A stretch of DNA of 64,000 nucleotides from Prostheceraeus crozeri (lineage: Eukaryota > Platyhelminthes > Polycladida > Euryleptidae): positions 425,115 to 489,114 of the forward strand of contig CAJQUW010000515.1 of assembly GCA_907163375.1 (NCBI GenBank), written 5' to 3'. Shown one piece after another: positions 9,591 through 20,848 of this stretch (within the stretch, counting starts at the first letter, position 1; each line of letters opens with the position of its first letter). The notes under the pieces were generated by a model, which saw only the letters and a program-made list of their open reading frames with translations, was not told the origin of the DNA and ran no database searches. Made by a program: the position numbers and the translations under genes.

Positions 9591-9904
9591 AATATCAAGT
9601 AAGCAGAGATCAGACAATAACTGAAGCAAACAAAACCAGTGAATAAATCCGAAATTACAATTACCTTCAAAACAGAAACCAACACAGTACGTAGTAACCG
9701 ACAAATATACGGATATACGAATGAACTAGCAACCTAGTGTGGACAAGTTACAACAAGATGAAAGATAAACCTACGTGACTAATTGATCCTCCGAGGCAAT
9801 AACCTTCCCTAATAAAAAAGGGGCGTATAATCGTGCGTCCAAGGTACTACACAGTTGAAGAGACAGACTAAAGATGTCCGTAAAAACCGTCAGAAATATG
9901 GGCC

Positions 9905-9923
9905 TGTCCTGGCGTGGTCGCCA
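9905..9923 (-). promoter_or_regulatory. Primer-binding site, Arg-tRNA-like
   Basis: On the minus strand the LTR end (...GACA) is followed after four T by TGGCGACCACGCCAGGAC. TGG complements tRNA CCA. The rest would pair with a tRNA ending CGUGGUCG-CCA, which resembles arginine tRNAs whose acceptor starts GACCACG. tRNA identity is inferred, not searched. Confidence 0.6.
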
Positions 9924-9927
9924 AAAA

Positions 9928-10967
9928 TGTCAACCACTTTTTATCTAACGTGAATAATTTGGTTGATGAAATGATGTAGTTTACACTTAGACGATTTTTC
10001 TACTAGCCACTGAAAAGAAGTGACCGCTCTAAAACTGTGAGAATTATAATGATCTTTACAAATTGATCTTCTCTTTAACGCACGATTAATTACCCCAATA
10101 GCTCGCCTGACTTATCCAAAAATTATTACTATTTCTACCACTTAAAAATAAAACCATCAAATTAAACGTTAACCAAAAACGGAAAAGGTGCAAGTCGAAC
10201 GTATAATATAACTTTCAAAAATCAGCACAATAAGATTACAATGGATCAGTACTTCTGAATACAAAGAATGTGATACTCATCCAGAAGAAGTGAACAGGGA
10301 AGCGATGCCCTCGGAGGAAGTCACTGGTGGAGATCAGCAGGCGAGTAAGACGGAGTTCAAGATAGTGAGCGGATGTAGGTCGTTGTCGTTTGGTCTGCTG
10401 TCGTTTGGTGTGGTAGATAAGTTTATATATTATATTTTCCTTTGACGACTGAGTTTCCATGGGAGAAAATGCTGTCCGCTGTAGGCCCAAATCCGGAGTT
10501 TAAATAAAACATGGTACGCGATGTTCAAGCATTGTCGCTAAATTAAATACACTCAGCGCCAAATAATTTCCACAAGAGAAATAAATGACCACGAACATGA
10601 GCCGAAATCCGTGCGTCAAATAGTAACGCGGTTCAAAATATTTGCACATTAAACTAATAAGTCCTCTGATCTCACTCGCAAAGATGGATTAATACGGCGC
10701 CAGTAAACACCGCATGGCGAGAGAGAACAAATCCATTGTCAATTAACATTAAGTCATCAAAATGCTTTTCCTGATGTAATTCGGCTGCATGTAATAAATT
10801 GGAATATGATGAAAAGAATTCACGATAAGTTTGAGATGTTGTCAGTAATGTAACGATTTGAAATATTGTAATATAAGTAGGTCGGGATCCGCCGATAGAT
10901 ATTTGATAAGCCAAGATTATAATAATACCATGAAATAAACGCCATGCTTGTAAGTGTGAAGATTACA
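9928..10967 (-). repeat. LTR (5' LTR in element orientation)
   Basis: 1040 bp, matching 6474-7513. A minus-strand TATA-like word (AATATATAAAC) near 10420-10430 could be its promoter. Confidence 0.9.
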
Positions 10968-11157
10968 GCTGTAAGACAAAATCCGTTCACTAGAACCAAA
11001 GTTAGAAGATTGCTGTCGGGGGGGGGGGGGAGGTCAGTGAAATTTGATGAAAAATGTTTTGGTGACGGTCCCAGGTCGAAATTCCACACTTTGGAAAATT
11101 TTCAAAATTTTACCCATACACAGCCACTCTGACACTTAGGATTTTTTCAGGTGAGCT
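10968..11157 (+). repeat. 289-bp tandem repeat resumed after the LTR element
   Basis: Continues exactly where the array was cut at 6473, again with a G run at about 11018-11030, then stops abruptly in GGTGAGCT. Confidence 0.85.
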
Positions 11158-11425
11158 ACAACAGTCCACCCTCCCAACCTGGCCGGCACACCACGCCAAC
11201 CTCGACAGCACATCACCGCGCGCTATACGACGGCCGGCCAGGGGGGGACGTCAGCGAACCTTGCGGACTCACTTGGTCGGTACACCACGACACTCTGTCG
11301 TTCCAGAGGGGGGGGACGTCAGACTCAAAGCACCACGGCGGCCGACCACGAGACTCTGCCGTTCCAGAGGGGGGGACGTCAGCGACGGCGGCCATCTTGC
11401 GCTATCCAGAAGTGGAGTTTTACTT
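11158..11425. repeat. GC-rich, CpG-rich patch with three GGGGGACGTCAG motifs
   Basis: The core GACGTCAG after a G run occurs near 11247, 11315 and 11375 (spacing 60-68 bp), with flanking CACGA(G/C)ACTCT(G)CCGTTCCAGAG partly repeated. The base composition is sharply different from the AT-rich surroundings. No ORF with domain support. ACGTCA resembles the CREB/ATF core. Confidence 0.6.
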
Positions 11426-11659
11426 ACTACTTGCGATAGAGCGTTGCGTAGAACCATTTTTTTGCCGTCAAACTTTTGGATGAAGGATTAACAAGCTTCT
11501 AAAATCTGTACATTTTTCATTTCTTAATCGCAATTTATATGAAAAAGAATCAGATGTTAAGCAAAATTCAAACTGTCACCAGAATCAGATTAAGCCAAAC
11601 ATGCATTTGGTTAAATTCAGAGCATATTGGTGTTATACATTTGAAGGTATAAGGACATG

Positions 11660-11730
11660 AATGTAAATTACCGGTAATTTACCAGAAAATTACCGGTCAG
11701 GTAACTTAAAATAAATTACCGGTAATTTTT
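11660..11730. repeat. Three TTACCGGTAA-type palindromes
   Basis: ATTACCGGTAATTT-like words at about 11668, 11688 and 11714, two of them perfect palindromes, within 60 bp of otherwise AT-rich sequence. The rest of 11431-11775 shows nothing recognisable. Confidence 0.6.
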
Positions 11731-11775
11731 AAACACGTGTGAATATTCCCGTTTAATATTCGTTATTTGAATTAA

Positions 11776-12550
11776 CCCTGTGGGAACGAATCTTGCGAAA
11801 AACTGGCGAATGTCAGCTGCAGAATATCATGCTAAAGTTCAGTCATATTTGCGGGATATTCGCTGGCGAAGTTCGCCGGCGACAATTCGCGCTCTATATG
11901 TCACTTTTTACTTTTGACTTTATCTCTTGTTTTCTTTAGTAATCCGCCTCTACAGTCGAGGCTCTATTCTCTCCCTCACCTCCTCACTATCCCTCACATA
12001 TGGCTAATCTATCTAAGATATAAGTGCAGACTATCATTCTTTGATAATGATAAAAATATAGAGAATCCGCATATATCATTTTTCATAACATCTCTTGACA
12101 TTCAATAATTTACAACAATGACAAATATTTGAACAGTATCATAGTATTTACTGCGACATTTATGGAAGACAAATACTTTTTATAGTTTAAGCCTTCGTGA
12201 ATTAAAAAAGATCTCTTTTTATCAGATCAGACTGAGTATACAATATATTTTCATGTGAAGGTAATATACGAACATTACTACTTACCACTAATTAGTTGCT
12301 ACAATATCCACGATTTCGCCGGTTGGCGAAAAATCAGCTCGCATTAGTAAACAAATATCTACCAACTAATTATAGCAACTTTTTCGCCACCTGTCGTTTT
12401 TTAATTTCACACATGTTTTTGGATAAATGATGACCGTTTTCACATGCGGAGATAGTTTTTACACGAAAATGAACCTTTAAAAAAATTATCCACCAAATCG
12501 CTACCTCGCCAGATAATCTGTTGATATTAGCAAGATGCGTTCCCACAGGG
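11776..12550. mobile_element. 775-bp TIR element, non-autonomous
   Basis: The left end CCCTGTGGGAACG is repeated inverted at the right end (CGTTCCCACAGGG, 12538-12550). The similarity extends another ~8 bp (AATCTTGC / GCAAGATG). GGCGAA/TTCGCC words recur inside both ends (around 11807, 11866, 12318, 12383). The left flank is TTAA, as for piggyBac, but the right flank (AATG) does not match, so the superfamily is undecided. No coding capacity is supported. Confidence 0.65.
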
Positions 12551-14163
12551 AATGTAGCAATCATTGATAATTCTATCTCCATCAATGCCGATAAAGAAGT
12601 AAAATATGAAGCGCGTTTGGCCTCATGCATTTCAAGTCTATAATTGTTTCGCAGTAGAAATCGACTATATAGGCGTACACGTGGTGAAGGAAAAAGCTTT
12701 GAATCAATCTAATCTACTATCATAGATATAGACTTCGATGAAAATCATCCTGATTTTCTCGACCACTCATGTCACCGAATTATTGCATAAGAACTTTAAG
12801 GATGTTGACCCATTTGTGTATGGTGGTGAAATGCAGCACAATGAACCATTTATTGAGGTACCTTTAATAGGCTAAGTGTGCGGTTAAGGATGCCTATTAG
12901 ATGAAAATGAAAGTTCTGACAAGTCGTGGACAAATGAAAAATCTGAGCTTTCATTATAAGTATGATTGCAATGCGAGTATACAGTTGAATGATTTCGTGT
13001 GAGAAATCTTTATCACACTGTTCATGTATTCGACGAAAATCATTCAACATTTTCATGTGTCTTGCTTTGTGGGCTGGACCCTACAGGTCTTCTATGCCGT
13101 AATTAGTTTAAAAGCTAGGTTAGTAATGATCAATCGCATTTATCACGCAAGCTTAATTATATCTGAGTTATTTATACTATTAGAGCAAATATTTGTAAGT
13201 CTCCATTCGGCTCTGCAGTAAAGGAAATTCGCAGAATTCTTCCACTTCAAACATCCTTATTGACACACCTGGAACTATCATTATAAGTCATTCAAAATTA
13301 TTGAACGTGTGTTACTAATATGAAAATGATCAGAATTGATATCTCATGCATTTTAAGTGGTGAGATGGGTAGGCAGCGTGATACTTGATAATTCAACATC
13401 GAAGTTGATTGTGTAATAAGGTGGGTGAGGTGAATAAGGCCCACCTAACAGACTTATAGCTCTACAGTCTTGAATTTTTGTTTAAAAACTTCGAATTTAT
13501 ATTCAAATTATCTATTTTTGGTGCAGTTCACATGTGTAAGAAGATCATGTCGATTATTGCTAAACTTCTGGTGTACAAGCAAAAAGATGAAAAATCACCG
13601 AGTGGGCCTTACACTAGTGAACTGACTTGCGTTCCACTTGCAAAACTTAAGGATAACTTGTGTAGAATGAACATACTTGCATAAATTGCAATGTGTTGCA
13701 AGTTTCAGTAAGCTGCTTATGGTAGAATTGTGATACAATTTAACTTGCAAAAAATGAAACGAACTATACGAACGCTAATTTATGACACTTATGATTCTCT
13801 TGTCAATTGAATTCTTCTCAACCCGATCGCCTTCACTCAGGTATTAAACGGTCCATTATACAGAAAAAGTCATAACTCGAATTATTTCATTTTAAAGACG
13901 ATCTGTAAAAGCTCATAATTTTCAACTGCATAATTATAAATGATTCACTTTGTCGAGTTTTTGATGAGGCCTGCTAATTGAAAATTGAAATCGACTTTTG
14001 AGATTTGACAGCAAGAACAATTTACGTGTTAGATGAATGTGTTCAGAATGATGTCCCATTCGTGAATGCAGCTTATCGAAAGCTTATTCCGGTTGTATAG
14101 AGATGTTCCTCGGTGTTTGGGTACTTTATTCGTAGGAATCGTATCATAATACATTTGGTTATG

Positions 14164-14390
14164 GCCATGGTTATAGCCTAGCTACTTGTTTTAGAGATGA
14201 TATATCATTTGAAAACGATGTCCTTCTTATTTCACTATCGACCACCATTGCCAATTTTGCCAACAAGCCAAAGAGTCAGGAAGCCATCTATGCACATGAC
14301 ACAAGAAATAGTCAGACCATATTGACCTTTCTACGGTCAAGCATTTCGTTGAGAAACTCTACGGTTGAGACTTGGAGGACAGCAGACAAC
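14164..14390 (+). pseudogene. Coding-like segment, unrecognised
   Basis: An open frame of about 75 codons (GYSLATCFRDDISFEND...) without a start codon at its head, ending at TGA near 14389. Composition is protein-like, but no family was recognised. It lies within both inverted-repeat pairs, upstream of the next two coding-like segments, and may be a decayed exon of the same element gene. Confidence 0.25.
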
Positions 14391-14537
14391 TGAGTCACCG
14401 ATTGACGCAGAAGCATTCCTATTCAGGTCACAGATATTTCGAGGTCGCCATGCCATCACCATCGATTAACGACCTCTTCTGCCTGCACTTGTCTGTCAAT
14501 GCTGTTGTCGTAGCAGCGGTAGCGCGCTGGTATTCGG

Positions 14538-14816
14538 ATGTCGGAGGAACAGTGTGCGAAATCGTTTGCGTTGGATATGCGCCCTGGATATGCGATAGGA
14601 ATTAATGCATATTATGTGGATTTGTTGATGCTGTCCACGAGTTACTGTTTCGACGAATTTCTTCTCAACGTCGCTGAGGGGAATTGTATTTCAATTACGG
14701 AACTGAGGAACATCATGCTATATGCTTTATGCGAAATCAAAACCTACTGCATTGCACACGGGAAAAGTATGACAATCCAGATCCAACCAATGCAATTTCA
14801 TAAACATCAAAACCAA
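14538..14816 (+). CDS. Putative exon, unrecognised protein
   Basis: Frame from ATG 14538 (MSEEQCAKSF) to a good donor (ACCAAG|GTGAGA at 14817). A stop lies 15 nt upstream, so the ATG is either the true start or just inside the exon. The segment is helical in character (ITELRNIMLYALCEIK). It ends in phase 1. The next coding-like segment downstream does not join it in phase at the acceptors tested, so intermediate exons or decay must be assumed. Confidence 0.35.
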
Positions 14817-15004
14817 GGTGAGAAAATTATTTATCTTCCATCAGTATATATGTAATGATGATTTGATTATTATGATTAATTAAAAATCTATTTACTTCCA
14901 CACATGGTTTGTTGCATTTTATCTCCCCATCTTCGTAAGTTATCCATAACCTGTTGCATTAAAATCAATCACCACTAACCCTGAGATACTGCTATAGACG
15001 AATG

Positions 15005-15247
15005 AATTTTAGTATTATTCGCCATGACTTACAAAATGACAATGATGCAGCTGTAGCGGCAGTAAGATCTCACTTAGTGATAAAAAACGTGGAATACTTT
15101 GAAATCGCAAGATCATTTTCAGTAAAACCTGATGAGATGACAGACATCCTAATTCACAGATCCCAATATGGAAAGAGGAAATCCCTAATCCATGTTTTTG
15201 ATCACCATAAAACATTAGAGGTGAAGGTGTTTGTTATCCAAGCATGA
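15005..15247 (+). CDS. Putative exon, unrecognised protein
   Basis: 81-codon frame starting MNFSIIRHDLQNDNDAAVAA, preceded by acceptor-like CTGCTATAG. It has mixed charge, with AVRSHLVIKNVEYFEIARSF in the middle. No domain recognised. It probably belongs with the other segments between the inverted repeats. The ORF's final residues after LEVK may be intronic. Confidence 0.3.
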   Translation, partial: NFSIIRHDLQNDNDAAVAAVRSHLVIKNVEYFEIARSFSVKPDEMTDILIHRSQYGKRKSLIHVFDHHKTLEVKVFVIQA

Positions 15248-15956
15248 AATTTCGCGCAACTTAGAGCGAAAATTTCTAAATTTTTTAGGTATATGCTATT
15301 CTTGTAGATCAGAGAGAGCATCTTTCTGCAACAGGGTATTAAGCTTTCGCTTTATTTAAGTACGTGTTCGCTTTTTTGTTTTTCCAAATTCGAATTGGCT
15401 GATCTGTGTATACTGCTTAAAACATGTTTCCATGAATTTTTGCCTTTTTAAAGCTGTCTTATGATTTCACATGAATAAAAAGCGATTTTTGACTTAACAT
15501 TTCGAGTTTACGAGAGTGACAAGATAATATTTATGCACAGTAGCTACAATTTAGTGTAATTTGATACAGCATTAAAAATACAACATCGAAACATGCATAA
15601 GATATCATAAGATGCGTTAATCAAAACAATTTATAATCGTAGGGAAATATTTAGAGAATGTTCGCAAAACGAGATCTACCACACTAAGAAATAAAAAATA
15701 AAAAGTGAACGGCACTGAAGCAGACTAAAATATAAATAATACAATTGCTTTTTTCTGTTTTCCAAAAGGCCAATAAACAATTATTGACAGCCTGATATAG
15801 ATAGAAAATACACGCTTGAGGTTGTAGACAAAAACTTGAAAGACCATTGTCGTGTGAAATTTTCTTCATTTCAAATCACATCTTATTGCATACTATTCAT
15901 ATCAATGATTTATCATAACTACAGTTCCTGCTTTTTTTGGTATGAATTTGTAGAAT

Positions 15957-16796
15957 TGGTGTGCCGATTAATCGGCCGATTATTGACGTACAGCGATAAT
16001 CGGTAATCGGTTGATTATTTGCCTATTAGTAGACATGGAGATTTTTGTTAATTTCAATAATAATCAGTGATTGATTGAAATACAAGATTTTTTTTAGGTA
16101 AACTTAATTCTACATTAGACTGTGATCTACTAATTTAAAGTTCAAGCTGCTTTTTAACATAACGATGATTGAACACAGCAAATTTCTTCTAAATTTGTTA
16201 CAAAAGAATATTTGCCAGCCATTTGAAACTCTCATGACATAATACCTGGAATGGGGGATGGGTTTTCTCTTCATCCCATCTTTGTTTAAAAAAATTGATC
16301 GGTTGAGTCCGAGTCTCTTTTATTTCAATGATGCTTAATATATGTGATTTTGATTGTACTCAATTGCTTGAGTAATCATATAGAATAAACGGTTTGCTGC
16401 ATATTTTTGTAACTAATTTTACGAGTTTTTAGTAGGCTAAATCTAATCAATTAGTCAACATTTAATATTATTCAACTCGAAGTCATTTTAAAATAAAAAC
16501 GACAATTGTTGGTCGATCGATTTCATGAAATTATTGGATATATCAACAGGACAAAGTTACAATAAAGATAAAACCAAGTACTGAAATCGATAACTCGAAG
16601 TAAGATTAGACTAGCATCATAAGGATTTTGGAACATTCAGTGCATTTTATTATTTGGAATAGCTAGCTATATCTTTAAGTTAATCATAGGTAAATCAGTT
16701 CTTTCAGTTTAGTGAAAGCGTCGACTTCAGATGATTTAAAAAAATAATCAGTGCTTAATCGGCCGCCTTCTACCGATTAAATAGTGCACCCGGTGT
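15957..16796. mobile_element. Weak inverted-repeat pair rich in ATTAATCGGCC
   Basis: GTGCCGATTAATCGGCCGAT at 15960 and TAATCGGCCGCC...CGATTAAATAGTGCACC ending 16790 are roughly inverted. The similarity is patchy and no target duplication was found. It could be an old hAT-type MITE; low confidence. Confidence 0.25.
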
Positions 16797-18624
16797 GATG
16801 CATTTGTTGCAGTTTTGATTTGTATTTTATTTAATGCATTCATATTTAATGCAAGGAAAGTTTTGTCCGACGTAACCCAAATATTCCTATTTTACTCACC
16901 AGTGGCTGTGATAGTTTTCAAATCCACTAGTAGAAGTAAAACGTGAGCAATTTCCATCGATTTTGGTCTGCAAGATTATTTAACACGTGAATTTTTTGGT
17001 TGATCATTTTGTTATTTTGTATATTGGAATCCTCTTTAGTTGCAGGTATTGATAGCATACACAGATACAATCAAACTTTGAGAGGTCATCTTCCTCTGAT
17101 GAATAGGTTGCTGATGTTTAACCTCTGGTGGTCCTTTTGCAATAGAACCTTACTTTATAAACCTAAAATTACACTATTTGTTCATTGTATTCTCCAACTT
17201 CAATTAAGAGCATAATTGTATTAAGATCATCTAGTGAAAATACTAAGGGAAGCAGAGTTAAGATTTCTACCTGCCAGACGTACTAATTGTGCACCAAACT
17301 GTAAATTATTGAAATTCAATTTTCAATTTACTCTAGGTTATTATTTGCATTGGAACCCTATATAGTATGCACCAATAATGTATACATCAGTTTAATAGAC
17401 GAATATTTTAATTGTTATTTCAGATGTCGAAGCGAGAAAGGCCCATCGTATCAAGGTTTATGAATGAAAAAGCACGCAAACCTGATTTGTTCTTGGTCTG
17501 ATTGACCAGCACTAACTGTTCTACCTTCAATGGCGTCTATAGTCACAGATCACTGGCTCATTATTCTGACACAGATATCCAAGGATTCCAAAAAGTGAGT
17601 TGAATATTTCGCTTTTCAGAATACATACCAAATTTAAACGGTAAGCTTATAATGTTTGCACGTCTGTCCATTGTCTTTGTCTGCATTTGCCGATCATATG
17701 ATGTGATCGTCAGATATGCATTAGATAATGAATTCATTAATATTACTGCACAAGTAGATGCTGGGCATATTTTCCAATATTTTCTTATCGGCAAAAATTA
17801 ACCCGATGCTCATTTTCGATAAATACAATAATGCGATTTTTTGTGGTACGACTGGTTTTCCTTAGACTTGCGTGCGCTATATATCAAGCTCGTTATTAAA
17901 AATTCAAGTGCACTGCACTATTCAATTTCAATTTCCGTTTTTGATATATTCCATCAAAATCCAAGAGACTTAATTGCCGGACAAATTGTTTGCTTATTAA
18001 AATATGATTTCAAGATTTCTCATGGTTTGAATTTTTTTCTAGATTTTTTCTACACCTACAGGAATGGGTCTAGTTATTTAATTTCAAAATATTTGCATTG
18101 AGTCAACCTGAGCGTATAGTCGGGGCAAAATCAAGGGTTTGGGAAGAATCATGGCTATAGTTAGATGCCCACCAATTATGACAACAAGACGTTAAGCTAG
18201 AAAAATTGCACGAGATTTGCAACACCATACAGCCTACTAATTTAGCAAATAGAATACTGTATTTTCAGATTTCAAGATTTACTATATTAGCTTGTGACGG
18301 AATTGTATAGTGAGACTAGTTTAGCTTCATCATATTCTTTCACTCTTACTTTTTGAGTGTTGGAAGTGATGACGATGCGCGAATACTTAATTTTCTTAGA
18401 GTACCGCTCTATAAATACAATTAAGTCGAAATAAATAGAATAAAGTAAGTCATCTGAACTCTTAACACGGATGCATGATAATCTGCCACTGAAAACTTCA
18501 GTCGTATATGCAAGTTAAAATTTTAGACCCCGTTATGTTCATTAATGGCTACATCTTATATTTACTTAATTTGTTATACACAATTTATTTTCTGAAACGG
18601 AAGCATACCTACTTTGTCTTGCAG

Positions 18625-18855
18625 GGTGATGCTATTTCACTTAATGGTGATCAACCTGTCAGGATTTTGCGAAGAGATCCATACAATCGTATTAAGAAAT
18701 ATCAAGAGTATATTGAGACATTCGTCAACGAACATGAAAATAATGTGATAGACTCGGATGATCTGCTTGTGTATTTATCAGATGAGAAATGTTCTTTCGA
18801 ACATAACCCAAGCAAACCCCAATTGAAAAGGTGCCACGAATGTCACACGATTTAA
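18625..18855 (+). CDS. Putative terminal exon, unrecognised protein
   Basis: An acceptor (TTTGTCTTGCAG, ending 18624) opens a 76-codon frame: GDAISLNGDQPVRILRRDPY, then an acidic helix (YIETFVNEHENN) and a cysteine-containing tail (RCHECHTI) before TAA. The sequence before the acceptor reads hydrophobic and is probably intron. It lies just before the 125-bp minisatellite, inside the inner inverted repeat. Possibly the last exon of the element's gene. Family not recognised. Confidence 0.4.
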   Translation, partial: GDAISLNGDQPVRILRRDPYNRIKKYQEYIETFVNEHENNVIDSDDLLVYLSDEKCSFEHNPSKPQLKRCHECHTI

Positions 18856-18992
18856 ATTTCTCTTCTATAACTGCTGTTACAACTCATCTCGCAAGTAAGA
18901 TCAGTCGAGAAAATATGAAGCATTCTTCTCTTCGCTCTCAAGATAGTATCAATATCAGTGATTCTTAGCGATACTTGTTGGATGTTTTAATA

Positions 18993-19315
18993 AATCATGA
19001 AAAATGTACCTCTTCTGTAATTCGACATGTATATGTCCTACGTGAGTTTTATATAGCAAGAACTTTCAGATTTTATGATTGTGATATTTTTGTTGCCTTC
19101 TTTCAACTCATTGAAATTAAGAGAATCATGAGAAAATGTGTCTCCTTTAATTCTGCATGTCATCAGTGAGTTTTGCATAGCAAGGAATTTTAGATTTTTA
19201 TAAGTGTTTATCACATTTTTGTTGCCTTCTTTCAAATCATTTTGAATCATGAGAAAATGTATCTCATCTGTAATTCTACATGTCAGATCACAGTTCAAGC
19301 ATTTTCAGATTTTAT
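18993..19315 (+). repeat. Minisatellite, ~2.6 copies of a 121-131 bp unit
   Basis: AATCATGA(G)AAAATGT begins units at 18993, 19124 and 19245. Each unit includes TTTTTGTTGCCTTCTTTCAA (incomplete in the last). The minus-strand ORF at 19038-19298 is a by-product of the repeat. Confidence 0.8.
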
Positions 19316-20848
19316 AGGGTGTTTGTCGTACATGTAATTGCATTTCTACAATTTTATTTCCTCGGTTAGTCGTGGAATATATAGTTTAAGTTTTTATATG
19401 CTTTTGTTTTTGTAAGAATCTGAATATTTATTGCCTTAACGTAGATTTAGCGTCATAATTCCTGTAAATGCAGTGGGTCATCGTAAGTTTCATAAATAAA
19501 TAAATATCAACTGAAATGAACGCAAGTATTGGGCAAGACTCGTAAAGTGGTTAGACAAGTTAAGCATAAGTCTGCATAAGAGAATTGCACAAATACTACG
19601 CAAGTCTTACAAGGTAATTGCGCAATTTCTGTTAGGTGCTAAATGTAATTTTGACGCAAGTTTCGAGTAGTTTGTTTCACTAGTGTATTACCGACAGTGT
19701 AGGTAATAAGGCCCACTTTTGTTTTTATTCAGTGTTTTCAATTTACGTAGCTTATAAGTCATTTCCAACATCTGGCTATATACAATGGACTATATTCACC
19801 TTCTGGTGCGCAAATAGGTGTAGTGAGGTTAGATCTAATATGTTCCTGTAATTCAGAGTTAGGACTTATTAAGCAACATATCCTATGTAAAAAAAACCAA
19901 AATTGTTCATTGAAATACCGGTACATCGACTTTTATTGAAAAACAAAAGATATTTTTAACACGAGGAAAAAATAATTACTGATGGTCCCTATATTTGGTA
20001 ACCATGGATATAATCTCTATTATATTATCAACCATAAATACAGACTTTATAGGCCTTCACTGGAACAGTCAGGACAAACAAATAGGAACTCATCTTCCAT
20101 GACTTCCATGACTTCAACCAACACAATCTTTGTGTACCCAATCAGTCATCACATGCTATACACTGTCTAATAGGCCTATCCAACTTTTCATCCTCCTCAC
20201 AAATTTGCAATCCCACGATTCATTGCCAGCTCGCTCAGCTTTTCTACAACTAAGCTTAGGCCTACTGTTTTCTTTCTTGAATGGAACAGGTGTTTGCTTA
20301 AAGCGCTTTTTATTAGTAAAAACTTCTTTTGTAAGCAGTTGTGCTTTGTAAGTAATACGCTTACGTTTACGTGGATCTGACTTTCGAATATTATTCGGAG
20401 CACTGATTAAATTGTGATTGGCCCGGGCCTATTACCAGCATTTTGTATGGGCCTTATTGGCTACATTGACATCGTTTTATAATCAGTGTTTTTTTTCGTA
20501 CTTTCTCGAACTCAAAAATCAAACTACTATATAAGGTCATAGAGAGGATACGCAGAGATAACTTTCCATGTTATAAGAGCTCAATCTACACCAATAATTA
20601 GTGTCATGAGATCCTTGAACATATGAAAGAGAAAATACTAGATCAAAGAAGAAATTTGAATGTACTCTTTTGAGAGCTGTTGAATCTGAATCACTGACTA
20701 ACCAAATTCGATAAAAAACGTCTGACACTTAATGTAAAATTAGAATATTATCATTTCTTTATTGTTGCGCTTAAATTCGTTAAGCAGCTTCCGAATCTGG
20801 CAAGTGGCCTTAAATTACCAGCGGGGCCTTATTCTCCTCACCCACCTT

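Larger units (their letters stand above)
6474..10967 (-). mobile_element. Non-autonomous LTR retrotransposon, complete ends
   Basis: Two 1040-bp direct repeats (6474-7513 and 9928-10967) flank a 2414-bp interior. The element starts TGT and ends ACA. The 4-bp GCTG is duplicated at 6470-6473 and 10968-10971. The uninterrupted target sequence GAGTAGCTGTAAGAC survives in the neighbouring tandem copy at about 6175. The minus-strand orientation follows from a primer-binding site beside the right LTR. No gag, protease, RT or integrase is seen; the longest interior frames are 60-73 codons without motifs. It must have moved using another element's proteins. Only a handful of differences between the LTRs indicates recent insertion. 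Confidence 0.9.
13611..19717. mobile_element. Inner inverted-repeat pair with ACTTGC subterminal arrays
   Basis: AGTGGGCCTT at 13611 is mirrored by AAGGCCCACT ending at 19717, and ACACTAGTGAA at 13621 by its complement near 19677-19687. Inside the left end ACTTGC/TTGCAAGT words recur about six times (13626-13765). Inside the right end GCAAGT/TTGCGC words recur about six times in inverse orientation (19510-19660). Such arrays are typical of transposase-binding regions. Confidence 0.45.
13421..20848. mobile_element. Outer inverted-repeat pair, possible 7.4-kb DNA transposon
   Basis: Left end near 13419: AAGGTGGGTGAGG followed by TGAATAAGGCCC. The right end is its reverse complement, with one mismatch over about 26 bp (20822-20848). 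The AATAAGGCCC word also occurs inverted at about 20445. No target duplication was identified. The interior includes the inner pair and several coding-like segments. Superfamily unknown. Confidence 0.45.

Noticed and set aside
11151..11491. Several overlapping ORFs in both strands over the GC-rich patch
   Set aside because: Stops are rare in GC-rich repeats. Frames differ between repeat units and no domain is seen.
14538..15247. Direct splicing of the coding-like segments at 14538 and 15005
   Set aside because: The donor leaves phase 1, while the available acceptors open the second segment only in phase 2. A direct join would hit a stop.
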